This document shows positions 43,032-51,877 of a stretch of DNA of 64,000 bases, piece by piece (the stretch's first letter is position 1; the number at the start of each line of letters is the position of its first letter). The position numbers and the translations under genes were made by a program. The stretch lies in contig CAZRHT010000003.1 of the NCBI GenBank assembly GCA_964599895.1, positions 26,007 to 90,006 on the forward strand, given 5' to 3'. The notes beneath the pieces are model-generated. The model saw nothing but the letters and a program-made list of their open reading frames with translations, was not told the DNA's origin and did no database searches. Source of the stretch: UM-FILTER-49-7 sp964599895. GTDB lineage: Bacteria > Acidobacteriota > Holophagae > Thermotomaculales > Thermotomaculaceae.

Positions 43032-44144
43032 ATGAAGAAATTCCTTCTCATTTTCTTTTTGTTGTTTGGCCAGGCTATTTATCCGCCCGTCTGGGCCGGG
43101 TCTTCCATTATCCTGAGGGGGGAACGTTGCGATTATCTGTATAATGCGGACAGTGCTGAGGTGTGGAAGGGTTCAGAGGCATTTACAGTAAAAAAGTGGA
43201 AAAAACTGGAAGCCGCTTACTATTTTGCCTGCAAGAAATCGTTGTTCCGTTTAACTAAAGGCGAAATCACAAGCTCTGATTCCGATTGGCGGGTGACAAT
43301 TTCAGACTGTGTGCTGCCTGTTCCCTCATCAGCAGCTTCAATTCAGAACATGGTCCATGATGGGCATCTATATCTGCCCGTTCGTACCGGTTTTTTGATT
43401 TTGGACCTGGAGAAACAATCGAGAACACTTCTGACCTATCATTGGCAGATGGAACCAACTGCAGATGCGGGAATGGAAACACCCATTCCTGAAATGGAAG
43501 AGAAAAGCGGATCGCTCTGGTCCCTGAACTCAGGGCATTTGCACAGGCTCGAGACAGGAGCATGGAAGGACATAATGGCCATTCCCGAGAAAGATCTGAT
43601 TGATTCAACTCTACTTTCCGGAACCCGGTTTACAAATCTGATTTTGTTCAAAGTTACTCAGGGAGACCTCGGGTCTTTCAGGACCCGTGTGATCTCTTTT
43701 TCTACTGTAAACGGGAAGCATCTACTGGACAGGGAATTCAGCGGGATTCTGAAAAATCCGGGTATAGACGCGTCTGGGAAAGTTGTGTTTGAGTACGTTA
43801 AGGCCTCGATTTTTTCGGCGATCATGGGACGGAACAAGGTGCGACTGAGAATTGTAGACCCAGAAAGTGGAAAAGAGATCACACGAACTTTTGATGTCGG
43901 AGACAAACGACGCCATCTTTTTTTCGTGGAGAGTGGCGACGGTGGTCTGTTGATAATTGTGCAATGTAAAAATGGAGATGTTTTCATGATAGAACCCTTC
44001 AGTGGAAAATTTAGAGAACTGAAGAGTGGGAAATTTGGCTACGATTACACCCTCATACGAGGTGTTGGAAATGGAGTTTTTTACAATGAGAAAAGCGGAA
44101 ATCGCGTTGCTGTTTCTTTTGGCCCTGGTTCCGGCGGCAGCTGA
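43032..44144 (+). CDS. Secreted hypothetical protein, 370 residues
   Basis: Not recognised. A signal peptide (MKKFLLIFFLLFGQAIYPPVWA) is followed by beta-rich sequence with repeated short strand-turn units (GHLYLPVRTGFLILDLEKQS, GSLWSLNSGHLHRL, GDVFMIEPFSGKFRELKSGK), suggestive of a WD/PQQ-like propeller. ATG at 43032 is chosen for the signal peptide and GGGAG 8 nt upstream. Its 3' end overlaps the next gene by 59 nt. The two are similar in design (leader, about 340 beta-rich residues) and may be distant paralogues. Confidence 0.7.
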   Translation: MKKFLLIFFLLFGQAIYPPVWAGSSIILRGERCDYLYNADSAEVWKGSEAFTVKKWKKLEAAYYFACKKSLFRLTKGEITSSDSDWRVTISDCVLPVPSSAASIQNMVHDGHLYLPVRTGFLILDLEKQSRTLLTYHWQMEPTADAGMETPIPEMEEKSGSLWSLNSGHLHRLETGAWKDIMAIPEKDLIDSTLLSGTRFTNLILFKVTQGDLGSFRTRVISFSTVNGKHLLDREFSGILKNPGIDASGKVVFEYVKASIFSAIMGRNKVRLRIVDPESGKEITRTFDVGDKRRHLFFVESGDGGLLIIVQCKNGDVFMIEPFSGKFRELKSGKFGYDYTLIRGVGNGVFYNEKSGNRVAVSFGPGSGGS

Positions 44145-45183
44145 GAAGAGACTTCTTTGCGGGGGAATGCTGGATAATCGGCCTGTATTTCTCATTGCAG
44201 AGGGAAGAGATGTTTCTCTGGCGGGCTTGGATGGGAAAGAATTACTGCGGGAAAGCAATGTGATAGCAGCAGACATTGAGGACGGACCGTATTTTGCATT
44301 CTTAAAAGAAGACTCAATTGTCTGGCTGGATGAAAAGCTCCATCGTCATGACGTGAGTATTTCAAAAATCACCCCTTATCTTTCTATGATTCAGGAAGCA
44401 ACCCATCTTGCGCTGATAAAACAAGGCATATTACTGGTTCCGGATGAAATCCCTTACCTTCTGAACCTGGAGTCCGAAGTCAGGAGACCATTTTCGGGAG
44501 CCTTCCTCTTGACAGAAAAGAGGATAGAATTTGATGGCATGGGGGCTGTCTGGGCTGTCGGGAAATGGATTGTACTCAGGGAAGGAAAGTCTTTACGGTT
44601 TATAGACAAGGCAACTATGGAAAGTGTGGTGACGGTGCCGCTTCGGCATTCCAGCGTGGCAGACATCTGGCTGGAAGGGAAGGAGATTCAGATTCTCCTT
44701 CAGAATGGAGGTGGGTATCGGGTGATACCATCGACGAAAACGGTAAATGACATTCCAAAGGACAAGAATGACGAAGTCCTGATTCGACAACATATTCGCT
44801 TCTGGAATGACAGTGCAGACAATGTGGTGGAACTTCGCTTTAAAGACGTAGGCGCCCTGTCACTGATCAGTGCGTGGAAGAGAGGTAGGATGGAAGCGGA
44901 GATATCTGTGAAGTTACCGGGCAGGGATCCTGTGGTTCATAGTCTTTCCTTTTCAATGAAAACACTGGGTAAATTTCGATTCAATCTGCATCAGGTCTCA
45001 GGCGCCCTGGTATTGGATTTCCATGAAAAGGATATTGTTGTAACGAAAGAGACGGCCAAGATTCATTTTTTCACGATCCTGGACGGGCAACCTTACGCTG
45101 TGGCGGGGGGTGGTGTTTATTCCTGGGATTCATCAACATGCACCGTGCGAAGAGTAAAGGGAGAAAAGAGCGGTGATGAGTAA
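44086..45183 (+). CDS. Secreted hypothetical protein, 365 residues
   Basis: Not recognised. Leader MRKAEIALLFLLALVPAAA, then beta-rich sequence with propeller-like repeats (PVFLIAEGRDVSLAGLDGKE, KWIVLREGKSLRFIDKATM, QPYAVAGGGVYSWDSSTC). ATG at 44086 has GGAG 9 nt upstream; an ATG at 44071 is an alternative. The start lies 59 nt inside the previous gene, an unusually long overlap for unrelated functions, so the pair is probably coexpressed. Confidence 0.68.
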   Translation: MRKAEIALLFLLALVPAAAEKRLLCGGMLDNRPVFLIAEGRDVSLAGLDGKELLRESNVIAADIEDGPYFAFLKEDSIVWLDEKLHRHDVSISKITPYLSMIQEATHLALIKQGILLVPDEIPYLLNLESEVRRPFSGAFLLTEKRIEFDGMGAVWAVGKWIVLREGKSLRFIDKATMESVVTVPLRHSSVADIWLEGKEIQILLQNGGGYRVIPSTKTVNDIPKDKNDEVLIRQHIRFWNDSADNVVELRFKDVGALSLISAWKRGRMEAEISVKLPGRDPVVHSLSFSMKTLGKFRFNLHQVSGALVLDFHEKDIVVTKETAKIHFFTILDGQPYAVAGGGVYSWDSSTCTVRRVKGEKSGDE

Positions 45184-45435
45184 ATGCTTTCAGAAAAGAG
45201 GAAGAGCAAGATGGGACAGAGTAAAACGGGAATTGGCAACATCTTCCTGCTTTTCACTTTCTGTTCTTTTCATCTAGCGTTTGGAGGTTAACATCCGGTT
45301 CTTCGCGGCGAATGTCTGTCCCCGCTTTGCTGTCAGTTCCATTATCGAATTAAGATGGGTGGCCCTCTGATTCCTCTGGGCGCAACGCAGGCCTCGCCCT
45401 CTACTCAGTATGGGGCGCATCGCCGTGTTCTGCGC
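45184..45435. other. Gene-free spacer
   Basis: Part of the 308 nt between the secreted proteins and the M50 protease gene. Both strands show only broken or unconvincing frames. The minus-strand frame 45274-45627 runs across the promoter and into the protease and has no known motif. Composition is GC-richer from about 45300 to 45440. No terminator hairpin found. Confidence 0.5.
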
Positions 45436-45463
45436 TTGCGTGGATGCTCCTTTCTGGTACAAT
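45436..45463 (+). promoter_or_regulatory. Promoter of the M50-trpS-scpAB-rluB-hisC-cmk operon
   Basis: TTGCGT (45436-45441), 16-nt spacer, and TACAAT (45458-45463) preceded by TGG, an extended -10. The next gene starts at 45492 with GGAGG before it. Confidence 0.65.
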
Positions 45464-45491
45464 GAACTGACTCTGAAAACTGGAGGATGAT

Positions 45492-46127
45492 GTGCGAGTT
45501 CCCATACAAGTCGGATTACTTCAATACGTGGCGTTGCTGTTTTCACTGGTTGTTCATGAATCCGCTCATGCGCTTTCCGCCCACTGGATGGGGGACGATA
45601 CAGCGAAGCGGCTGGGTAGAATTTCACTGAATCCTATCGTTCACATGGACATTATCGGGACGGTGATTTTGCCGATTTTGCAGATCTTCACCGGGTTTAT
45701 CTTTTTTGGATGGGCAAAGCCCGTACCGGTAAACCCGTTGAATTTCAAGGACCGTAAGTATGGCATGTTCCTGGTTTCTTTTGCCGGCCCATTGAGCAAC
45801 ATCATTATGGGAATTATTGCCATCATTTTGTATAAGATATCGGTACTATTCATCTATAAAGGTTCGGTACTGGAGCCCGTGGTATATCTGCTGTTTTATC
45901 TGGTGATCATCAATTTTGTGCTGGCAGTGTTCAATCTGATCCCGATCCCCCCTCTGGATGGGTCTGGGGTTTTGTCGGGTTTCATTTCAGAAAAGGCGTA
46001 TCTGAACTATATGAGAGTTATCGGTCCATATGGGTTTATCATCCTTCTGGTACTGATTTATACAAACGTGTTGGATGTGATTTTTACTCCGTTGTATAAC
46101 GTAATCATGAGAATTCTGGGAGCATAG
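45492..46127 (+). CDS. Site-2 protease family (M50) membrane metalloprotease
   Basis: A 211-residue, roughly six-helix membrane protease. The zinc motif HESAH (22-26) in helix 1 and the NLIPIPPLDGSGVL motif near residue 145 supply ligands. Small M50B proteins of this YwhC-like type often begin trpS-scpA-scpB operons; their substrates are unknown. The start is GTG with GGAGGATGAT upstream. The stop is 1 nt before the trpS ATG. Confidence 0.9.
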   Translation: MRVPIQVGLLQYVALLFSLVVHESAHALSAHWMGDDTAKRLGRISLNPIVHMDIIGTVILPILQIFTGFIFFGWAKPVPVNPLNFKDRKYGMFLVSFAGPLSNIIMGIIAIILYKISVLFIYKGSVLEPVVYLLFYLVIINFVLAVFNLIPIPPLDGSGVLSGFISEKAYLNYMRVIGPYGFIILLVLIYTNVLDVIFTPLYNVIMRILGA

Positions 46128-46128
46128 A

Positions 46129-47130
46129 ATGGCGAATGAGAGAAAACGAGTATTGAGCGGAACCCAGCCCACGGGACGGCTGCATATTGGCCATCTGGTG
46201 GGGGCTTTGAGAAATTATGTGGCATTGCAGGAAGAAAACGACTGCTTCTATTCAGTGGTTGACTGGCACGCTTTGACATCCATGTACAGTGATCCCGGCA
46301 AGCTGCAGGCATATGTGACAGAGGTGGCTGCTGGGTTTCTCGCAGCTGGTGTAGACCCTGAAAAGAGCGTCATTTTTGTCCAATCGGACGTGAAGGAGCA
46401 CGCGGAACTTCACCTGCTTCTGTCGATGATGACGCCCCTGGGATGGCTGGAACGAGTGCCCACATACAAGGAAAAGAGAGCGCAGATGACGGACAAGGAC
46501 CTGTCCAACTATGGATTTCTCGGCTATCCCGTATTGCAGACTGCGGACATCATTGTTTACAAGGCCAATCTCGTGCCCGTGGGGGAAGATCAGCTCTATC
46601 ATCTTGAACTTGCAAGGGAAATAGTCCGGCGATTTCACCACATTACCAGAACTTCGATTTTCCCTGAACCAGAAGCAAAATTAACTGTAGCCAGACGTGT
46701 TCCGGGACTGGATGGCCGAAAAATGAGTAAGAGTTACGGTAACGCTATCTATCTTGAGGATACCGAAGAGGAAATTACGAAGAAGCTGTCGACGATGGTG
46801 ACAGATACAAGACGCGTGAGAAGAACGGATCCCGGAGAGCCGGACGATTGTCCGGTATTTGCGCTTCACAAAATTTTCTCTACGCCAACAGAGCAGGCCG
46901 ACTGTGCTACGGGCTGTCGAACTGCCGGAATCGGGTGCTTTGACTGCAAGAAAGTACTGATTCATCACGTTCTGGAGGAAGTGCTGCCGGTGGGAGAGCG
47001 GGTGAAAAAGCTGAAGGAAGATGGCGACTACCTGAATGACGTGTTGAACGCGGGAGCGATTAAGGCCAGGGAAGTGGCGGCCGCCACAATGGACGAGGTT
47101 CGTATCGCAATGAATTTGAAGAGGCGTTAA
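46129..47130 (+). CDS. trpS: Tryptophanyl-tRNA synthetase with Fe-S-type cysteine motif
   Basis: A 333-residue class I synthetase charging tRNA-Trp. HIGH at 19-22 and KMSKS at 198-202 are intact, as is the Trp-binding GYPVLQTADIIVYKANLVPVGEDQ. Near the anticodon-binding region Cys241, Cys263, Cys270 and Cys273 have spacing C-x21-C-x6-C-x2-C (plus Cys259), nearly the C-x22-C-x6-C-x2-C pattern known to hold a [4Fe-4S] cluster in Thermotoga maritima TrpRS. Within the operon it is followed by scpA with a 1-nt TAATG overlap. Confidence 0.96.
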   Translation: MANERKRVLSGTQPTGRLHIGHLVGALRNYVALQEENDCFYSVVDWHALTSMYSDPGKLQAYVTEVAAGFLAAGVDPEKSVIFVQSDVKEHAELHLLLSMMTPLGWLERVPTYKEKRAQMTDKDLSNYGFLGYPVLQTADIIVYKANLVPVGEDQLYHLELAREIVRRFHHITRTSIFPEPEAKLTVARRVPGLDGRKMSKSYGNAIYLEDTEEEITKKLSTMVTDTRRVRRTDPGEPDDCPVFALHKIFSTPTEQADCATGCRTAGIGCFDCKKVLIHHVLEEVLPVGERVKKLKEDGDYLNDVLNAGAIKAREVAAATMDEVRIAMNLKRR

Positions 47131-47888
47131 TGGATTTTTCTCCAACTTCTGACCTGGAATTACAACTGGAAGGGTTCAACGGACCGCTGGATATGCTGCT
47201 GCATCTGGTGAGAAAGCAGAAGATGGAGATAGCCGACATTTCCATAGCTCCCATTACTGAACAGTACGCGGAGTACCTGAATCGGATGGAAGAATTGAAT
47301 CTGGATATTGCCGGGGACTATTTTGTAATGGCATCAACCTTGATGCTGATGAAGGCGAAATCAATGATTCCCCGTGAGCAGGATGCTTTCGAAGAGATGC
47401 GGGAAGAGCTGATTTTTCAATTGGAAGAATATGAGAAAGTACTTGTCCAGGCAGGGAAACTGAGAGAGCGTCACAAGGAAATTTCCCGAAGCTTCCCCAG
47501 GTCCTTTAAGGAAAAGATAGAGAAAGAGGATCGGGAATTCAAAGTCGGAGATAATGGAGCTTTTCTGTTGGTAGAACACTACGCAAGGGTAGTGGAACGC
47601 CGGAAAGCGCTTCGGCCGATTCTGATCAAGCCCAAACCATATACGATGAAGGATGTGCTTTCCCTGCTGTTCAGTGTATTTGCAGAAAAAAGAAAGGTGC
47701 GATTTTCTGCATTGACCAGAGCACGGGAACGGGGGTTTGTGGTTTATCTCTTTGTTTCAATGTTGGAGCTGGTGCGGGAAGGATCTCTGAAGGCGACCCA
47801 GACAGACACATTTTCAGAGATTATTCTCCAGCGGAGAGCGATTTTTACCGAAGAAAAGCAGGAACAATTGGTTGCGAGGTTTGAGTAG
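47130..47888 (+). CDS. scpA: Segregation and condensation protein A
   Basis: The kleisin subunit of the SMC-ScpAB condensin, about 252 residues. LQLEGFNGPLDMLLHLVRKQ, the MASTLMLMKAKSMIP block, and the C-terminal winged-helix part (FSEIILQRRAIFTEEKQEQ) are all diagnostic. It bridges the SMC heads. Start overlaps the trpS stop by 1 nt; scpB follows 1 nt later. Confidence 0.95.
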   Translation: MDFSPTSDLELQLEGFNGPLDMLLHLVRKQKMEIADISIAPITEQYAEYLNRMEELNLDIAGDYFVMASTLMLMKAKSMIPREQDAFEEMREELIFQLEEYEKVLVQAGKLRERHKEISRSFPRSFKEKIEKEDREFKVGDNGAFLLVEHYARVVERRKALRPILIKPKPYTMKDVLSLLFSVFAEKRKVRFSALTRARERGFVVYLFVSMLELVREGSLKATQTDTFSEIILQRRAIFTEEKQEQLVARFE

Positions 47889-47889
47889 C

Positions 47890-48411
47890 ATGAACACCGA
47901 TTTCAAGGCCACAGTTGAAGCATTGATCTTTGCATCCGATTCTCCGTTATCTGTGGATAAGATTGCGAGAGTGTTGGAGGTAGAACCAACAGTGGTACAG
48001 GCGGCAGTTGAGGAACTTCGAGTCGACTGTACTCTCAGAGGAATTAATCTCTTTGAGTTGGCGGGCGGCTATCAGTTTATGACTTCCAGACGTTTCTACC
48101 CCATGGTACTGAAAATGAAGGACACGGATCGATCACTGTCTCTTTCCCAGGCGGCGTTTGAGACGCTTGCCATTGTGTCGTACCGGCAACCCATTACGTC
48201 CCAGGAAGTTGCGGCAATGCGCGGTGTTCAGTCTGTGTCTAATATCCTGCGGAACCTCCAGGCATTGGAACTGATCCGAATCGCTGGGAGGAAGGACGTA
48301 ATCGGCCGACCCATGTTGTACAGGACCACGCAGAAGTTCCTGGAGCTGTTTGGACTGAATTCCCTTGGTGATCTTCCGTCACTGGAAGAAATAGGAGTGA
48401 ATGACTCATGA
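47890..48411 (+). CDS. scpB: Segregation and condensation protein B
   Basis: 173 residues, two winged-helix domains, a dimeric partner binding ScpA. VEALIFASDSPLSVDKIARV, ALVSYRQP-type ETLAIVSYRQPITSQEVAAM, RGVQSVSNILRNLQ and the IGRPMLYRTT end are typical. ATG at 47890 chosen; upstream in-frame codons would run into scpA. Stop overlaps the next start by 4 nt. Confidence 0.94.
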   Translation: MNTDFKATVEALIFASDSPLSVDKIARVLEVEPTVVQAAVEELRVDCTLRGINLFELAGGYQFMTSRRFYPMVLKMKDTDRSLSLSQAAFETLAIVSYRQPITSQEVAAMRGVQSVSNILRNLQALELIRIAGRKDVIGRPMLYRTTQKFLELFGLNSLGDLPSLEEIGVNDS

Positions 48412-49190
48412 CTGAAATAACCGGAGATCGGGTACAGAAAATTATCGCCAGGGCGGGGATATGTTCCAGAAGAAAAGCGGAACTACTGATTGAGGAAGGC
48501 CGGGTGACTGTTAATGGAAAGAGAGTGACGGAACTGGGCACCCGGGCAGATATCAGCCGGGATGTTGTCAAGGTGGATGGAGAAATTATTCATCCTATGA
48601 AGAAACAGGTATATATCCTCCTTTACAAACCGCTTGGTGTTGTGACAACGAAAAGTGATGAGAAGAAACGGACCACGGTGATGGATTTACTGGGCTCGGA
48701 AGAACGGAAGGGACTGTTCCCGGTGGGTCGGCTGGATTTGAATTCCGAGGGCCTTCTTCTCATTACCAATGATGGAGAGTTTGCCAATCACATGATGAGT
48801 CCGGCAAGCCACGTGGGAAAGACCTACCTTATCCGGGTCCGGGGAGTTCCCGATGACCGGACAATTGCAAGGCTTGAAAACGGAATGGTACTGGATGGAG
48901 TAAAGACCCGTAAGGCAAAGGTTCGGATGGTGGGACATGGACTCAACAGCTGGCTTGAGGTGGAGTTAATTGAAGGAAAGAAAAATCAGTTACGACGGAT
49001 GTTCCAGAAAGTCGGCCATCCGGTTGTGAAACTGAAACGCGTGCGAATCGGCGACCTTAGTGCCGAGGGCCTGGGCCCCGGCCAGTATCGACGGTTATCT
49101 ACCGGGGAGGTGGAAGCACTTCTGATGCCCCCTGCAAAGAACGAAAGAGCAGTGCGGAAGAAGAATCCCGGTGGAAAACAGAAAAGCTGA
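48408..49190 (+). CDS. rluB: rRNA pseudouridine synthase (RsuA/RluB family)
   Basis: 260 residues. An N-terminal S4 RNA-binding domain (RVQKIIARAGICSRRKAELL) is followed by the synthase with catalytic Asp110 in GRLDLNSEGLLL and the LIEGKKNQLRRMF motif. The C-terminal basic tail (NERAVRKKNPGGKQKS) may add RNA contacts. Members modify 23S U2605 (RluB) or 16S U516 (RsuA); context after scpB favours RluB. Start overlaps the scpB stop. Confidence 0.92.
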   Translation: MTEITGDRVQKIIARAGICSRRKAELLIEEGRVTVNGKRVTELGTRADISRDVVKVDGEIIHPMKKQVYILLYKPLGVVTTKSDEKKRTTVMDLLGSEERKGLFPVGRLDLNSEGLLLITNDGEFANHMMSPASHVGKTYLIRVRGVPDDRTIARLENGMVLDGVKTRKAKVRMVGHGLNSWLEVELIEGKKNQLRRMFQKVGHPVVKLKRVRIGDLSAEGLGPGQYRRLSTGEVEALLMPPAKNERAVRKKNPGGKQKS

Positions 49191-49202
49191 CGAGGAGGCG
49201 TG

Positions 49203-50300
49203 ATGATCAGACAACCAAAGCTGATAAATTCTCTTTCTCCCTATGTTCCCGGAAAGCCGATTGAAACTGTTGTCCGGGAGTATGGTCTTGATCCGAAAGA
49301 CATTGCAAAACTGGCATCCAATGAAAACCCGCTTGGAACACCTGAAAAAGTAAAAAAGGCGCTTCACGAAGCAATTGACCGGGTGTACATTTACCCTGAT
49401 GGAGGCGCCTTTTACCTTCGGGAAAAAATGGGGAAAAAATTCAACATAGACCCGGAGTGGATCTTTTTCGGAAATGGAGCTGCGGAAATTATAGAAATGG
49501 CGGCAAAAGCGCTGCTGGATGTCGGTGAAACTGCCCTTTATTCACAATATGACTTTGCAATGTACAAAGTGGCCACCTATGCGTCCAATCATAGAGGAGT
49601 GGAAATTCCGGCCGCTCCAGGGTACCACCTGGATCTGGATGCGTTCCTGAAGGCAATTGACGATACAACAAAAATTATTTACCTCAGTAATCCCAGTAAC
49701 CCCACTACCACCATGATTTCAGGCGAAAAGCTGGACTCGTTTGTGGCGCAGGTCCCGGATGACATCCTCATTGTCATTGATGAGGCCTATTTTGAGTTTG
49801 TGGACAATAAAGACTACCCGAACTCCATGAAATACATTCAGGAACAGGGCCGTAAGAATGTGATTATTCTTCGTACGTTTTCAAAAATTTACGGTCTTGC
49901 GGGTCTCCGTGTCGGATATGCGTTTGCCCATCCGGACCTGTTGTTTATGCTGGGTAAGGTACGGTCTCCTTTTAATGTCAACATTCTGGCACAGGTGGCC
50001 TGCACTGCGGCAATGGACTGTGATGATCACGTCCGTGCTTCTGTTGCCCATGTGAAAAAGGAAAAAGCATTTGTGCTGAAGGAATTGGATCGAATCGGGC
50101 TTTCCTATCTGGCTGAGGAAGGAAACTTCATCGCCGTGGATACTGAAAGAGATATTGTCCCCGTATTCGCGGAAATGCAGCGCCGGGGTGTCATTGTCCG
50201 ACCCCTTCATGGCTATGGAATGCCCCACTGGTTCCGCATGAGTTTTGGCCACAGATCCGACAATGAAAAATTTATCCGTGTGCTTGAAGAGGTGCTGTGA
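49203..50300 (+). CDS. hisC: Histidinol-phosphate aminotransferase
   Basis: 365 residues of fold-type I PLP aminotransferase. SNENPLGTP, YPDGGAFYLR, SNPSNPTTTM, IDEAYFEF and the Schiff-base lysine Lys228 in RTFSKIYGLAGLRVGY are present. Converts imidazole-acetol phosphate and glutamate to histidinol phosphate; members of this type can also transaminate aromatic acids. The ATG at 49203 has GGAGG at the right spacing; a GTG three bases earlier would be too close. Isolated from other his genes, which leaves room for a tyrosine/phenylalanine role. Confidence 0.92.
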   Translation: MIRQPKLINSLSPYVPGKPIETVVREYGLDPKDIAKLASNENPLGTPEKVKKALHEAIDRVYIYPDGGAFYLREKMGKKFNIDPEWIFFGNGAAEIIEMAAKALLDVGETALYSQYDFAMYKVATYASNHRGVEIPAAPGYHLDLDAFLKAIDDTTKIIYLSNPSNPTTTMISGEKLDSFVAQVPDDILIVIDEAYFEFVDNKDYPNSMKYIQEQGRKNVIILRTFSKIYGLAGLRVGYAFAHPDLLFMLGKVRSPFNVNILAQVACTAAMDCDDHVRASVAHVKKEKAFVLKELDRIGLSYLAEEGNFIAVDTERDIVPVFAEMQRRGVIVRPLHGYGMPHWFRMSFGHRSDNEKFIRVLEEVL

Positions 50301-50951
50301 ATGGTCGCTGTTATTGCGATTGATGGCCCATCCGGTTCCGGTAAGAGCACGGTTGCCCGGCTTGTGGCAGAAAAACAAGGCTGGTTTTACCTTAATACCG
50401 GGGCAATGTATCGGGCTGTCGGTCTCTACCTGGTGGATAACGATATTCCCTGTGATAATACTGAGGTGACGGACAAAGTTCTGGAATCCGTAGATGTCAA
50501 TTTTGATGCAGATGGGCGGATTCTACTGAACAGGGAGGATGTTTCCGACAGAATACTGACACCTGAAGCCGCCCGCCACGCTTCTGACTATTCCAAGCTA
50601 TTGGCAGTGCGCCAATTGATGACTGCGTTGCAGCGAAAAATCGGGCTCAGTCGTCCATCTGTTGTGGAAGGGCGAGACATTGGCACGGTTGTGTTTCCCG
50701 ATGCTGACCATAAGTTCTTTATTGTGGCATCCCCTGAAGAGCGTGCCAGACGCCGACATATGCAGCTGAAAGAAAAAGATCCTAAAACCACCATAACCAT
50801 TGAGGAAATCCTCCGGGAGCAGAAGGAGCGGGACCAGCAGGATGCTGAAAGATCTCTGGCCCCACTGAAGCAAGCGAAAGATGCCATCCTCGTGGAAACT
50901 ACGGAGAAAACCATCGATGAAGTCGTGGAAGAAATTCTGGCCCGGTTGTAA
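50301..50951 (+). CDS. cmk: Cytidylate kinase
   Basis: 216 residues. P-loop IDGPSGSGKST near the N-terminus, LNTGAMYRAVGLYL for the CMP-binding region, VVEGRDIGTVVFPDADHKFF and EERARRRHMQL for the lid. Makes CDP or dCDP from CMP or dCMP. ATG directly follows the hisC stop. Within a housekeeping operon of the type seen in Desulfobacterota. Confidence 0.97.
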   Translation: MVAVIAIDGPSGSGKSTVARLVAEKQGWFYLNTGAMYRAVGLYLVDNDIPCDNTEVTDKVLESVDVNFDADGRILLNREDVSDRILTPEAARHASDYSKLLAVRQLMTALQRKIGLSRPSVVEGRDIGTVVFPDADHKFFIVASPEERARRRHMQLKEKDPKTTITIEEILREQKERDQQDAERSLAPLKQAKDAILVETTEKTIDEVVEEILARL

Positions 50952-51615
50952 ACCCTTCCTGTGGGTCATGCTTCCCACTGTCGTGGTTTTTCTGATTTTG
51001 ATACCCCTTTCCGTATCTCCTGCCGGGGTCCAACTGGGAAACATGGCCTTACCGGTGAGAGTAAACGGAAACCTGGTCAACGCGGTCTTCGGTAGTGCTT
51101 TCGGTGCGCTGTTACCGATATTGACCTGGATATCATTGATCCTGTATGTGGGAGAGGTCAAACGACCCTTCGTTCGTCTTGCGATCTTCCAGGCCGGCTT
51201 GCTGATCATTTTGCTGCTTCCGCTAAGTGTCAAGTTGCGGCAGGTACCGCCCTCGCGAATGCTTCTGATCACAATTATATTTCTATTCACTTTGAACAGT
51301 ATCTTGAAACTATTCAGCTGGCTGTTTCGGGGCAGCCGGACTATCGCTGCCGTGGTGATGGCTTGCATTCAGCTTGCCGGTCCCCTTGTCATGTACATGA
51401 ACGATTTCAGGGACTTTTTTTCACCCGTACTTGCACGGATGGCATCTATCAGTTATCTGGAATTTCCCTTTTATCAGAAGGCGGTGGCATTGTTAAAGGA
51501 AGGAAATCTTTCCCCGCTGATTCCGGACCTGATTCTCTCCATTGTTGTGGTTGGAATCGCGGCAGCTTTGACATGGAAGAGGGGTCGGCGATCTGCGTCT
51601 TTGAAGACTGAATAA
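50917..51615 (+). CDS. Polytopic membrane protein of unknown function
   Basis: About 232 residues with roughly six membrane helices (ILTWISLILYVGE, LAIFQAGLLIILLLPL, MLLITIIFLFTLNSILKL, TIAAVVMACIQLAGPLVMY, ILSIVVVGIAAALTW). The arrangement recalls part of an ABC-2 permease, but no ATPase is adjacent. Not recognised. ATG at 50917 overlaps the cmk gene by 35 nt; a second ATG at 50969 is possible. Ends near the convergent tRNA. Confidence 0.65.
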   Translation: MKSWKKFWPGCKPFLWVMLPTVVVFLILIPLSVSPAGVQLGNMALPVRVNGNLVNAVFGSAFGALLPILTWISLILYVGEVKRPFVRLAIFQAGLLIILLLPLSVKLRQVPPSRMLLITIIFLFTLNSILKLFSWLFRGSRTIAAVVMACIQLAGPLVMYMNDFRDFFSPVLARMASISYLEFPFYQKAVALLKEGNLSPLIPDLILSIVVVGIAAALTWKRGRRSASLKTE

Positions 51616-51731
51616 TGGATGGTTTAGAGAGGATTAAAGTCTGAAATTTTCCAGGAACCCGGTTCGCTGTTTCTAACTGTTTTTGGCATGCAGGGTTTCT
51701 AATTTAATATTGCAAAATAGAGTCAGAGAAA

Positions 51732-51818
51732 TGGTGCCCGGAGCCGGGATCGAACCGGCACAGGGAAGACCCCGAGGGATTTTAAGTCCCTTGCGTCTAC
51801 CAATTCCGCCATCCGGGC
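51732..51818 (-). tRNA. tRNA-Leu(UAA), CCA encoded
   Basis: An 87-nt type II tRNA. Acceptor GCCCGGA pairs with TCCGGGC; D-arm with AATTGGTAGACGC; anticodon stem AGGGA/TCCCT with loop CTTAAAA, giving anticodon UAA (plus-strand 51782-51784); variable arm; T-loop GGTTCGATCCC; discriminator A and encoded CCA at 51734-51732. Confidence 0.97.
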
Positions 51819-51826
51819 GCTGGAGA

Positions 51827-51855
51827 ATCATACCATTCCAGTCTTGAATCGTCAA
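51827..51855 (-). promoter_or_regulatory. Promoter of the tRNA-Leu gene
   Basis: On the minus strand TTGACG (51855-51850), 17-nt spacer, and TATGAT (51832-51827) with a TGG extension. Start about 51820, just before the mature tRNA 5' end. Confidence 0.8.
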
Positions 51856-51877
51856 ACAGATACGGCTGAGAAGGAAC

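Noticed and set aside
45274..45627. 117-codon minus-strand frame
   Set aside because: Runs over the operon promoter and the first part of the M50 protease; no family signature.
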